Source of the DNA: Prostheceraeus crozeri
Taxonomy: Eukaryota; Platyhelminthes; Polycladida; Euryleptidae
Reading direction: 5' to 3'
Assembly: GCA_907163375.1 (NCBI GenBank)
Contig: CAJQUW010003400.1
Location: 416,901 to 480,900, forward strand
DNA length: 64,000 nucleotides
Notes under the pieces: model-generated
The model's database searches: none
The model's input: only the letters and a program-made list of their open reading frames with translations
Told to the model about the DNA's origin: nothing
In this document: positions 35,326-46,733 of the stretch, in pieces
How positions within the stretch are numbered: position 1 is the first letter of the stretch
Layout of the letters: every line of letters starts with the position of its first letter
Position numbers and translations under genes: made by a program

Positions 35326-35399
35326 GTGGCTCGTAGCTCAGTTGGTTAGAGCACAGGTCTAGTTAACCTTGGTCGTAGGTTCGAATCCTACCAGCCGCA
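35326..35399 (+). tRNA. tRNA-like sequence, Thr-AGT-like, copy 2
   Basis: Same structure as the copy 298 bases upstream, but with the canonical T loop and B-box GGTTCGAATCC, so it is the better transcription candidate of the pair. The bulged acceptor and the T at position 37 are shared with copy 1. Confidence 0.5.
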
Positions 35400-35951
35400 T
35401 ATCTTTTGCATGGCAATCTGATCTATCGTGTATTGAATCTCATTGTTGTTAATTCTTCCACTAATTATATTGGTGAAATATGGTCCAAGAAAAAGTAAAC
35501 AAAAAAAACAAAGAACCACATGATCAAAAACCACACTCATACCCAATTCCCATGAATATGTATCTGACACGATACGTCGGGCATGTTTATTGGTTTATCG
35601 TACTGTACCATGTTATTTCACCAACAGAATTTGTTAGAGAGCAATTATAGCATTTTTTGGTCAGTCTACATACTAAAAATATGATGTCATCCACTAAATT
35701 ACCGCAATTTACTGTGCAAATCAAATTATCTAATGAAAGAATGATATAAGCATCTTCCAAGAATCTAAATAACAGCACTACTTTCTGTAAAAGTTGCGAG
35801 GTATTCACTGCGGAAGAACGGCACCGTTGTGACGTTTCCTCAAAAATCACTTGCAACTCAATTCTCCATCTCCACCGACCCGTTAGAAAGCCAGCGATTA
35901 AACAGGAACAATTCGAAACACTGCGTAAGACAAGTGACGAATGCCACAAAA

Positions 35952-38835
35952 CAGGGGCGTAGCGCCTATAGTATTCTAATAATCTGAGAATACACCGGAA
36001 TTTACAAACGAAAATGAAATTACAAATATGTGATGATAGGATTTTGATTAACATGAAGGTCATATAATCTTGTTCGATGTTTCCGTTTTCCAATTCACAA
36101 AACTTCTTTAACACAGGCGGAGAGATACGAGTATTCTATCTCGCGACAGAATCACACCTGTACAGCAGTAGAGTTATCAATAGCGCGCCTCTGATTGGTC
36201 TGGATGCAGCAAACATTGTAATGATACGTCTCCTCTCTGCGTCGCCCTCCTGCCATGTGTCTGCTGTCTGATATTTTAGAATCAATATCTGCTAGCAGAG
36301 TGTAACCACCCTCTCCGGTCTTCGCTATTACTCAATTACATCGCTACTTATAACGGAGAATACTCATGGCAACTGTCGAGGAATTGATAAATTTACAAAA
36401 TTCTCCTTTATCCTACGCAAAGAAAATAGAACTAAAAACTAAAGGAAGAGATAAGCCGATTTTCACCTTTGAAGGAAGGAGAAAGTGCAATCTTAGTGTG
36501 CAATATCAAAAATACGAATGGCTGACTGGTTGCCCCATTAGAAAGACACTTTTCTGCTTTCCGTGCCTTATCTTTAAACCAAAAACGACAGTGTTTTCAT
36601 CGACGAGAGGATTACTCGACTTGGCGAATTTCTCTAATCATGTGAAGAGACATATAAAATCTCCTACGCATCTGGCCGCGATCACCTCTCTTAAACTTAT
36701 TGGCAAAGTAAGGATCGATGAAATGTTAAATGAGGAGTTCAAAACTTTGAGAAATATGCACAACGAGGAAGTGAGGAAGAACAGAGAAATGATGCGACAT
36801 CATATTAAAGCCGCTCTTTTCCTTGTTTGCCAAGGCCTTTCTTTTAGAGGTCATTCAGAGAGCACTGACAGTCCAAATCGTGTAAATTTCATTGAATTGA
36901 TTAAGCTCCTCAGTGAATTTAGTTCTGATCCGCTGATTAAAAATTGTGTCTCTCCTGATCACAGTCTCCCATTTTCAGGATTATCACCTGATATTCAAAA
37001 CGACTTGATTAAGTGTTTGTATGATCAGGTTCGCGGTGAAATCGAGAATCGAATCAAAGGTGCTCCTTTTATATCTATAATTGCTGACGATACAACGGAC
37101 ATTTCAAATACAAGTCAAATGGCTGTCAGTGTCCGACTTGTTCACAATGGATCGGTCTTCGAACATCTGATTGACCTTGTCAATGTGTCAGCAGACAGAT
37201 CAGCTAACAATCTTGCCTGTGTAATATGCGAAAGTCTTGAGTCCGTTGGTGTAACCAAAAATACTTCAGTGATCGGCCAGTCATACGACGGTGCAAGTAA
37301 CATGATGGGTAAGCACAATTCAGTGCAAACTAAGATCAAGGAGATTTGGCCCTCAGCAAACTTCGTTCATTGTTATGCACACAAATGGGCATTAGTAGCA
37401 CAAAGTGTCAGTAAGAATATTCAGTTGGTATCAATATTTTTCGGATTTTTGCAAAATTTGACAACATTTTTTCGCGCTTCACCAAAACGTGCTTCTATGT
37501 TATCCAGTCCATTGCCTCTTGCGTCAACTACGCGTTGGTTGACGAGAGGAAAATCTGTCTGTGCTATTTCTTCTAAGTATTGTGAAATTTTCAATGTTTT
37601 AGAAAATATTTCTTCGGAGTCCTCTGCTTGCTCAATTGATTGCTACACCCGCGCTGAAGCGAAAGGATTGCGATATCAATTGGGAAATTGTGAGAATGTG
37701 TTTCTCTTATTCTTTTTTCGTAAAGTTTTCGCATTATCCGACATGATGACAAAGAAACTTCAAGGTGTGATGATTGATCCAGCTGAAATATCTTCGAAGG
37801 TAGCAGACTATCGTGCAAACTTGTGTGAACTACGCTCTGAAGTTTCCTTTCAAACGTTCGTCGAGGAAGCGAAGCAATATGAGCCTTACTTTTTTAATCA
37901 TGAAAAGAGAGTCCCACAAATCAACGAGCAACATCTCCTTGACAGCGGTTACACTCCAAGTAGGCCTAAGCCATCATCTTCGTCATCCCAATTTGAGAAG
38001 GATAAACTTAAGCGATTAATGTACGAAATCATCGATACACTAATTTTTCAGTTAGACCAACGATTTGAAAACATCGAAAGTCTTCAGTGGATAAAACTAT
38101 TTCAGCCATCGAGATTTGATGTACTGAAAGCTGATGCATTTGAAGTTGTACGACTTGTGAATGAACTGAAGAAACATCACCAGATTTAGTTCAAGAAGAA
38201 GAAGAGAAGTTGCGCAACGAATTACACATTCTATTCACTGATTCAGATTTGCGAGTGGCACTTGGAGAAGCAAATGATCCTTCTACCCTTCTTAAACAAA
38301 TGCATTCCTTGGATTTGTGTGACGCTCTACCTCTTGTCTCTAAAGCATTAATGGCTTCACAAACAATTGCTCTAACATCGGTGACATGTGAAAGAACCTT
38401 CAGTGTGCTTCGGCGAATCAAGACCTACCTGCGTTCCACCATGACTCAAGAAACGCATGAAACAACTGGTATTTTTAAGCATCGAAACTTCTCTTCTCAA
38501 ACACTTATCAGGAGAGTGTTCGTTCGTTGACACAATTATCGACAAGTTTGCTTCAATGAAAGATCGTCAAGTAAAGTTGTTATATCGTAAGTAAATACAT
38601 CAGGTTATAGTGTTATGATTTAACTGTATTGTTTTTGGTAATGACTATAAGTGGAAATGGAGTTGTTATGAAAATTGATTTTGCTCTTTAAATTATAATA
38701 ATAAAAAATATATTTTGAGCAATGCGCCTAAAGGACTAAAAATTGACTTGGAATTTACATGTAGGCCTACGTTCTTTTCCCGGTTCTTTCATTGGACTCA
38801 GATTACCTCATCTGAGGTGGTCTGCTACGCCACTG
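35952..38835 (+). mobile_element. hAT transposon with intact ends and 8-bp target duplication
   Basis: The left end CAGGGGCGTAGC and the reverse complement of the right end CAGTGGCGTAGC match at 11 of 12 bases and fit the hAT terminal consensus. The flanking 8 bases are CCACAAAA on both sides (35944-35951 and 38836-38843), a perfect hAT target duplication. The 2,884-bp element contains one transposase gene, frameshifted once. Confidence 0.93.
36366..38530 (+). pseudogene. hAT transposase, ZMYM1/TTF-finger type, one frameshift
   Basis: DNA-cutting transposase of the hAT superfamily. The first frame (36366-38189, 607 codons) has a TTF/BED-like zinc finger near residues 55-108 (LFCFPCLIF ... 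FSNHVKRHIKSPTHLAA), then SIIADDTTDISN with the first catalytic Asp, and SYDGASNMMGKHNSVQ with the second. The second frame carries the C-terminal dimerisation block (38370-38450), with TSVTCERTFSVLRRIKTYL supplying the expected Glu. The frames are joined by a one-base loss near 38163-38170 (NEL then EETSPDLVQ). Overall length of about 720 residues is normal for the family. Otherwise open and well conserved, so recently active or a sequencing error. Confidence 0.9.
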
Positions 38836-38939
38836 CCACAAAAGCTATGAGATGGAACACATTCTTTCCATCAACACACTGTAGACAATGAAAGAACAGT
38901 TTGATATTCAGGCCTACTTTGATATTGTGAACGTCAAAA

Positions 38940-39260
38940 GGATGGAGCTGGACGCAATGCCAACACATTTCCACTCATGAAGACAATGTTATCCGCGCTC
39001 CATCATGAAACTGTTCAATTGTTTGATCTTTGCTTGAATTAAGTCCAGACATAAGCCCAATCGAGAAATAGTCAAATAAATGTTGCCTGAGGGAGTTCGC
39101 CAAAACAAAATCCATCGTCTGTTGCGGAATTGATATGCATCATCCGGATGAAAACGAAAGACATTTTAGCTCAACTGTCGCACAGCCTTTTCGCGTCAAT
39201 GCCGCGTTGCATCAACTCCATGTTGCGAAATAGGGGTCGTTCCAATTTATGGCTAATTTA
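38940..39260 (+). pseudogene. Tc1-type transposase relic
   Basis: Plus-strand fragments read LSPDISPIEK (Tc1 motif SPDLNPIE with the second catalytic Asp, at about 39,039) and, in another frame, DILAQLSHSLFASMPRCINS then RNRGRSN (Tc1 motif ...LVASMPRR...V...RGG). Stops and frameshifts are frequent. It is the 3' third of a dead element. Confidence 0.62.
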
Positions 39261-39807
39261 TTATACTATGCATGTACAAAAAATACACATGGTTCCTATT
39301 AACTATTCAATCATGCACTTCAAATTTTTGATAAATATGCTCTACGAGGAGTATCACATTCAGAAATCGTTGATGCCGTTTTTTTAAAGGTTATCTTCTC
39401 CCAATCCAACGAAGTACACTAAAATTGGAAAATTATAGGGATGATGCATCCATTCTGTCAAAGACTGCACATATTTGCAGAGATTCTTTCACAACAAGGT
39501 AACACAAGCTGCATACATAGAATTCAGATAAAAATAAATGGTCAACTGTAAAATGTGGTAGGGCGATTGGGCTGAAACTACACCGGTCACTTGGTTGGGA
39601 GTGGAGAGAGATTGTATGGGTACTTTAGGTAGATCGGAGTTGAAATAAAGAAGTTTTGGCTACTGGCATGTCAAAAAGTTAGTGACCGGGCCTATAAATT
39701 CGGATTAAAGACGAGTTAAAGAAAGAATACCGCTGTGAAACTGCAGGCGTTTAGAACATGCAACATGCTCTTGTGTCTGATAAAAACTAAGTGAAATATA
39801 GAAAAAT

Positions 39808-39943
39808 AAAAAAGTTATGCGTACTGGCAGTTTTTCGAACTTTGGCTACTGGCACATTTTACAGTTAACCAAATAAATTTGGTTAACTGTAAAATGTGCC
39901 AGTAGCCAAAATTCGAAAAACTGCCAGTAGCCATAACTTTTTT
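39808..39943. repeat. near-perfect palindrome, 66-base arms
   Basis: The left arm (39808-39873) and right arm (39878-39943) are reverse complements with three mismatches, separated by TAAA. The core reads CCAAATAAATTTGG. Shorter pieces of the arm sequence (GGCTACTGGCA, GTAAAATGTG) recur nearby at about 39,550, 39,655 and 40,085. Confidence 0.92.
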
Positions 39944-41943
39944 GGATTTCAATATTTTTCAAAGATTTTTTCAGAAAACAGATAATTCTAGATGTTCTAA
40001 ATAATCGTAGGCTTAAAATTTCAAAATATACAGACAATTATTAACAATTCCTACATTAGTGAAAAAAAGGCCAAGAAGCAACGATGCCGGTAGCCATAAC
40101 TTCGTTAAAACATCGTAAATCCAGACGCAGTAGCCACAGTGGCATAATGAAGATGCAAGATACTAGTACACCATAAAAAGTCTTCACAAATCACACAATC
40201 CACCTTGTACTTATCAAAAAAACCACGGAATTTAGCTCGGTGAAATTTCAAGAGCAAGCGGATGCATGCAAAAATCATATACTTGCGACGAATTGAAAAA
40301 CTCTTTTCTGATTGGTTAACAGAGCTAAATATGTTTACAAACTGTGAAAAGTAAAGAAAAAAAGCGTGCTTCACAATAGAGAAATTCAATATAGTATAGG
40401 ATTCATCTAAAAATAACACTGAAACATTAAAAATCTTATAAGTAATAATTTTGCATAAAACAGCCATAATACCATGTTGACATTTGTTTATCTCTACCGT
40501 TGAGCAGTTTGTTAGACGTCATCAGCAATTGAGTGAATGAAATGAAGGGAATAGTGGAAATTCTCTGATTGCCCTTAATGCAATTGAGAACTTTTGTTCC
40601 AAGCCATTATCATGACGAAATCATACAAAACGGTGGTGCATCTAGCAAATTTTACAAGAAAGTGTGTGCAAAATAATGCACTGTAATGTATGTTTGCAAA
40701 GAAATGCAGCGTACGGCTCCGATGTGAAATTCTAGGACATTGATCATCAAGTTCGAAATAGCAGAGACCACAGACATCGGTCACTATGGCAGAGACATTA
40801 TCACCCTTTCAATCCTTGAGGTTTGGAAAGCCAATATTTAAACATTGCACTGGGTAAATGAAGCGATCTGGTAAGTCAACGTGCACAAACAAAAAGTTAA
40901 GTTACAACGACATGAAATCACCAGAGAATTACAGACATGAATACACTACTTGTTTATTCTCTATACATTAAACCTCTATGGAAATCACAATTCAGAATGT
41001 GCGAAGGTGATGCAATTTTGGGTTTGTGTTGATTATCTCATGACTGTGCGATGGTGTTTGTCACAACATTTTCGGTTGACCATTTTCATCTGGTTACGTA
41101 GATTATGTTCCATACACAGGCCGCTAAATGCAATGACGTGATCATTTATCGCAATTCCACAGAACAAAGTGGATTGCAATCATTCTACATTCAGCGCTGC
41201 GCTGAATGGACTTACTGCAGACCACACATTTTCTCTGATAATGCCACTTATTTCATATGCCTATGATGTATGCAGTCACTGACCTCACAGCTGATGTAGT
41301 CTTTAAATCGTTCATTATCTCTGTAGTCATGCAACCGAGAAATGCGCGCGCAGCAAATAAAAAAACACGTGCTTAAGATTGAAGAATTCTTGCAAGAATC
41401 GATGTATTATTCGTCTAATGCCTAGTGTCTCTGTATCCCAGACAGTTGAAAATATTCCTTCCTCTGTGTCCTAATAACAGGTCAATTCTACCTCAGCAAC
41501 AAAGCTAGACGCACCGCATCTGGCGGACATTCCCGCGGTTTTCGACGATGATCTTGAACATTGACAGTCGTCTAGACTAATTAGCCGACTTTGTTGCTGT
41601 GTAAGTGATACTATGATGTAGTTATTGGTGCGAACTAAATATGATGACCTAGATATGGCGTGGTATATAATAGAAAGCGCAAGAGCACGCATTAGTCACG
41701 AGTTGTAAGTTCAGAGACTCTTCACGTCCTTCTTAATTATATTAACATAGTTAAATTATCTAGTTGAATCAAAGGTAAGTCAGACAGGAGATTTTGGTTG
41801 CTCACTTTTGGATGTTGTAATGTATTTACATCATTTTTTGTCTTCAATCATAGCAATAATTAATTAAAGCACTTTCATTATTTGGGCAGGAAATATTAGG
41901 AAAGTCAAAGTAAATAGCAGTACTGTTTCTGAAATAGGTTGTA

Positions 41944-43357
41944 GTTCAGAAGCCAGAACAAGTTTCTGCACGGAATGATGACAGAAATGAGGCTTTCAAA
42001 GAATGAAGTGATTTGCCCACACTAAAGCTACTACGAGTGGGCGCGTCTGCCGAGTTGTGCCTGTTTCCTCTTCTTGTCAGATGGACTAAAAAAATGTCAT
42101 TGGGACGTACATTGACGTTCTAAGCAAAAATGAAATTTTCTAAGTTTTCCATTAATAAGTGGAAAGTACAAAGTGCAGAGTTACAATTTTCGACATGGTA
42201 TGTCGTCTGGTCTTTTCTGTAATGTTTCTAGTATCATGTTTCTGGTAGGCAATGCATGCGAGAATGAGGCATAGTAGTCCGGTAGCCAGAACGAGTTTCT
42301 GCAGGGAACGAAGCCGAAAGTGAGACTTTCACAGAATGATGCACACCCTATGCCAACTACGAATCTCCACGTCTGCCGAGTTCTAGTGAGTTCCTCTTCC
42401 TGTCAGACAAGATCAAAGAAAAATACATGTAAATCCAATGGGACGCAGATTGCAGTTTTTGGCTAATATGAAATTTTGCATGTTGTCTCTGATTAAACGA
42501 AAAGTACCCCACAGTCATAATTTTTGGCATGGAATGTCTTAAGGTCATTCCCTATCATGTCTTTCATAATGCATCTAATCGGCAATGTATGTGAGAATGT
42601 GGTTGAATGTGGATAAAGTTGCTCAAAGTGTTTGTGTTTGCCGTCATTAAGAGGCTCGCCAAACCTAAATGTTTTTAGCTTTATACACAGGGGTGCATGA
42701 CAATGAAAGGAAATGTCCCTAAGAACATTCCATGCCAAAAATTATGACTCTGGGCTTAGTACTTTTCGTTTAAAATCAGAGAGAAAACATTGCACAAATT
42801 TTCATATTATGCCAAAACCTGCAACTCTCGTCCCATTGGATTTACATGTATTTTTCTTTGATCCTGTCTGACCAGAAGACGAACTCACTAAACTCGACAG
42901 CGTGCCGATTCGAAGTAGGCATAGGATGTACATCATTCTGTGATCTTCTCACTTTCGGCCTCATTCCCTGCAGAAACTCGTTCTGGCTGCCGGACTATAC
43001 AATGTGGATATAATTACTCAAAAGGTTGTGTTTGCCGACCTTAGGAGGCTTGTTAAATGTGAATGTGTTTTTAGCTTCACAGACAGGGGTGCATGAACAT
43101 GATAGGAAATGGCCTGAAGAACATTCCATGTCAAAAATTATGGCTCTAGACAGTACTTTTCGCTTAATCATAGAAAACATAGATCATTCTCCATTTTTTA
43201 CCAAAAACCTCAATGTGCGTCCCATTGGAATTGACATGTTATTCTTTGATCCTGTCTGACAAACAGAGGAACCAGGCACAACTCGGGCAGACGCTCAGAT
43301 CCGTAATATGCATATATGCATCAGGTTGTACATCATACTCGTTCCTGGCTACCGGAC
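41944..43357. mobile_element. outer foldback element, interrupted by a second copy
   Basis: The left arm (41944-42270: GTTCAGAAGCCAGAACAAG and following) is matched in reverse complement by 43004-43357, ending CGTTCCTGGCTACCGGAC. Both arms share blocks with the inner element (GTCTGCCGAGTT, TCTTTGATCCTGTCTGAC, CCCATTGGA). No long reading frame. It appears older than the inner copy because its arms are more diverged. Confidence 0.65.
42277..42995. mobile_element. inner foldback element with TA target duplication
   Basis: Starts GTCCGGTAGCCAGAACGAGT and ends in the reverse complement of GTCCGGCAGCCAGAACGAGT. TA lies immediately outside both ends (42275-42276 and 42996-42997). The arms run about 330 bases and include TTTCTGCAGGGAA, ATGTAAATCCAATGGGACG and AAAAGTACCCCACAGTCATAA-like blocks. 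TA duplication and long inverted ends fit a non-autonomous Tc1/mariner-type foldback. Confidence 0.75.
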
Positions 43358-43369
43358 CATTGTCTTTTT

Positions 43370-44889
43370 TTATTCTTTGCGCTTGAATTTCTTCCCAATA
43401 GTGAAGGAGATAGATTATTGTGTTTTTACCATTGAGGACTAGGAAGAAGCTCCCTTCTGTCTAGTCAAAGGTACAAAATGCTTAGTACATAATATAAAAA
43501 AATCACATGTAGTAGCAATGCTCTTGAGGCCGAGGTGGCGACTCTTTGGTTTCACCGATGGTGAACGTATCACCACACATAGGACGATTGTTAGGTGAAT
43601 GTATGTTGTCGTGTCATGGACTTTGTCCAACATTACATTTGGAAGCTTCAGTGTAGGAATGATGCGGATGATTGACCGGTGAAGTCCACTTGATATAGCA
43701 TGTTGTTGAACTCCGGACTGTAGCTTGTCATTTTGATGAAACGGTAGTTGCCTTCTCTAAGCAGAATGAAGTCAACATTATTATACAACGATACTTCACC
43801 ATAGATGATTTTGAAAAACTTGATAATCCTGTATTTGTGAAGAATATTCCCGCACTATCATGATAGACCAAAAACATCCGCATGATCAAGCGAAGACATT
43901 GTACTGATGAATTTGAGAGGCCAATCACCCTGTTACTTCTTACACTCGAGGCACTTACACATGTGTATCTTCCATCCATGCTTTAATGATTTCTTAAGTA
44001 TAGCCTTTGGACCGTGACGTCAAAAATGTCTGGTTATTTATGTCAGTATGTTTTTTCTTATTTGTTAAGTTTTCTAAAAGTAAGCTTAATCTGAAAAAAG
44101 GAATAGAGATGCTTTCCTATCCTCAATGATGCCAAAACAAAATCTACATACCTGTTTACATACGCTTCCATTTCTAAATTAATAAATGAGTCATTAGTCG
44201 AATTGGTAGCATGGTGTAAAGTGTCTGGTCGCAGATACTGTCAGCTAACAGATGACTTAAAATTTGTTGACAAATTCAGTCTAAAACGTGATACTAATGT
44301 GAGTGGGTGTAAAGAAAAGGGATGAATTAGTTTACCATCGTGGACGTTGGGAGACGATAAGAGCATTGACTGGATTCCTTTGGCATGAAATATAGACGTA
44401 AACAGTTTTGGTTCAGTAAATATCATAAATAATCACGTAGATAATAAGCAACGAGGAAAATGCAACAAAGGAAATGCATCTGAGCTCTAATTAAAACTCA
44501 ACTTTTGAGGTGTTCGCGTATCGCATAATAAATTATCAATGTCGACTAGGTCTCTCTTATCGAAGTAAACTCAAGCTGATATAAGCACATCATGTATCAT
44601 ATAGCAAATTGTGCCATAATCAAGTGAGTTTCCATTGGTTGTGAGAACAGTATAAGCAGTGCCAATCCGTTGGTAAAAGTCCTGATAAATGATTAAGCAG
44701 TGGCATTAATGGTAAAGACACAACAACATCAGTAATTGTCGCTGAAATCAGCCACTTACAACTTTTTAACAGGAGTTTGCATATATTCGTTATATGTATT
44801 ATGTTACCTGTATGGCCTGTTTCTGAGTGCTCGGCCAATGTCAATTACAGTGTTGGCATAATTATCCGAATTGAATAAGTTACTATATC
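43370..44889. other. non-coding stretch before the composition break
   Basis: Ordinary AT-rich sequence. No frame above 85 codons and no recognisable repeat or RNA gene; nothing I can annotate. Confidence 0.5.
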
Positions 44890-45880
44890 GTAGAATGCTA
44901 GGGTGGGGGGGCTGAAACTGCGTTATGGGAGTTTCTCTTTTGGGGGCGTTCTCATTTTCTCGTATATATCGTATGGCATTGTAGGTTGCGGGCGTGCTGC
45001 GGCATGTTCTCCCTACGTTTTTGTCTAGAAGGTGGCGGTCTGCGGTATATATATATGTTACGCTGTACTTGGTGACACGTTCGGGAGGGTGGGTTTGGTG
45101 CGCATGCTGGGTGGAGAGGGGTAGGGGGCGGGTGGGACACCTACCAGGCCGTGGGGGAGGGTGGGTACTTTACAGATAGGCTCCTTTAGGGGTGGAGTAC
45201 GTGCCGGGGCCTGAGAGTAGGACGACGCAGGCTGGCAGCCAGGGGATGGCAGGACGGTGGGGTTGGAGGGACGGGCCAGGTGGGAGCGAGGGGCGGCGGG
45301 GGGATCGGGTAGAGGGGTGGCGTGGCCTCCAGGGAGACTGGCGCTGCTGGGAGTGAGGGTGCGGTGGAGGCGGAGAGGGGAACAGGGGAGAATTGAGGGA
45401 GGCGGTGGACAGGGAGAGGATGGGGGAGACGGGGGGGGCGAGATGGAGGGGGGGCGAGGAGGAGGTGAGAGGGGCGCGGATAGGCGGCAGGCTCGCTGGG
45501 GGGAGGGGTGGGGCGAGGGAGAGGAGACAGGGCGAAGGGGCGTTCGAAGGCCAGACTAGCTGGATGGATGGAAGGCGAGGCTCGGGGAGTGGGGTCTGCT
45601 GAATCAGATCTGCACTGGGTCGCCTGTGCGAGGCCCTGCCAGTGCCCTCCCCGGTTGCTGCGGCTCCCCTTAGCTGGTGGCTCGCAAAATGCATGGTTGC
45701 TGCTGGAGCTCGGGGCCATGATTGCACTGATCCGCACTTGCTATTGTTGCTAGCTACCCAAATGCATGCGCTACCAGCTGCTGTGCTCTGATGCAATAGA
45801 CCATCCAACCACCCTGCACCAACCACACATCCTCCCCCCTTGTTGAGCAGCATTGCAGCACTCATTTTTCAATAATATTA
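44890..45880. other. G-rich, GC-rich block at the composition break
   Basis: From about 44,899 (GGGTGGGGGGGC) the plus strand becomes strongly G-rich, peaking at 45,110-45,560 with runs of 4-8 G. Several stretches fit G-quadruplex patterns, for example GGGG-TA-GGGGG-C-GGG-T-GGG at 45118-45136. Long open frames on both strands here (such as a Pro/Ser-rich frame on the minus strand, 45170-45865) are a by-product of few A/T-rich stop codons. No coding signal recognised. Confidence 0.8.
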
Positions 45881-46560
45881 TTTGATAATTAATTTTATTA
45901 TATTTTGTTGGACCACCCACGATGGAAAAGAAAAAAAGAAATAGGGGTGAAAAAAAAGAAGATAAGAAAGAAATTTTTTGGGAAAGGAAGGTAAAGAATA
46001 GAGAAAGAGAAAGAAAAGAAAATAAGGAAAGATAAGAAAAGTGGGACGAAGAAAGAAACAGAAAGAAAAGAAAAAAAAAAGAACCAAGAAAGAAGAAAAA
46101 GAAAAAGAAATTGTATTAGATAATAAGAAAGAAACCGCGAAGAATGGGTATAAGAAAAGTATAGGATGAAAGGAAAACAACGAAGAAAAATGAAAGAGTA
46201 TGAAAGTATAAGATATTTTAAAAGAAATTGAAATTATAGTTATTTTTTTTTTTTATTTATAGTAGTATTTCTTTGTCCCTGTTACACACTAATAAGTTGC
46301 GGAATAAATAAAAAAATTAGAAAAATCGGGGAAATAAAGGGAATTAAAATGGAATAAAAGGAAAAGAAATGGGGAAAAAATGGGGAAAAACAAAAATATA
46401 AATGAAGGAAAAAAGAAAAGCAGGAATATGATTGGCCTTTCCATTCTGTAAAAAAAAAAAAAATCCTTTTAAAATTTCGCGCCGCGCGAAGATCGCCGAT
46501 CGATGATAATTCGCGAGCGACACGAAGCCGGACAAACCCAGTTTTTTTTTTTAAATGAAT
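45881..46560. repeat. purine (A+G) rich tract
   Basis: Almost all A and G on the plus strand (AAGAAAGAAA-type words) for several hundred bases, ending near 46,550 after a short AT-rich and CGCGCGAAGATCGCCGATCG-containing segment. Low complexity; apparent frames on the minus strand are Phe/Leu/Ser runs and not genes. Confidence 0.8.
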
Positions 46561-46672
46561 AGATTGTCTTTGTAGGTTTGTTTTATTTTGAGTCCCCCCC
46601 TCATAGATTAGTATGATAGTGAAGTATCTCATGATTGCGTGTAATTTTTATATTGTTTTTTTTGGTAGTTAT

Positions 46673-46733
46673 CCCCCCCCCCACCCCCCCCCCCCCCCCC
46701 CCCCCCCCCCCCTATCCCCCCCCCCCCCTCCCT
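46673..46733. repeat. poly(C) run
   Basis: About 60 bases that are nearly all C with three short interruptions. It marks the transition from the purine-rich tract to the G+T-rich region. Confidence 0.95.

Larger units (their letters stand above)
34864..35456 (+). repeat. 298-bp tandem duplication containing a tRNA-like sequence
   Basis: TCACGACATGGCTTAAGATG and the following roughly 290 bases occur twice, offset by exactly 298 bases (34864 and 35162), with only a few substitutions. Each copy holds one tRNA-like sequence near its end. The high identity implies a recent duplication or ongoing homogenisation. Confidence 0.9.

Noticed and set aside
35587..36114. 175-codon minus-strand frame
   Set aside because: Crosses the left end of the hAT element and its target duplication, so it cannot be an old gene. 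No recognisable domain.
45170..45865. 231-codon Pro/Ser/Ala-rich minus-strand frame
   Set aside because: It runs through the G-rich block, where stop codons are rare by composition. Overlapping frames on both strands are equally open, and there is no motif.
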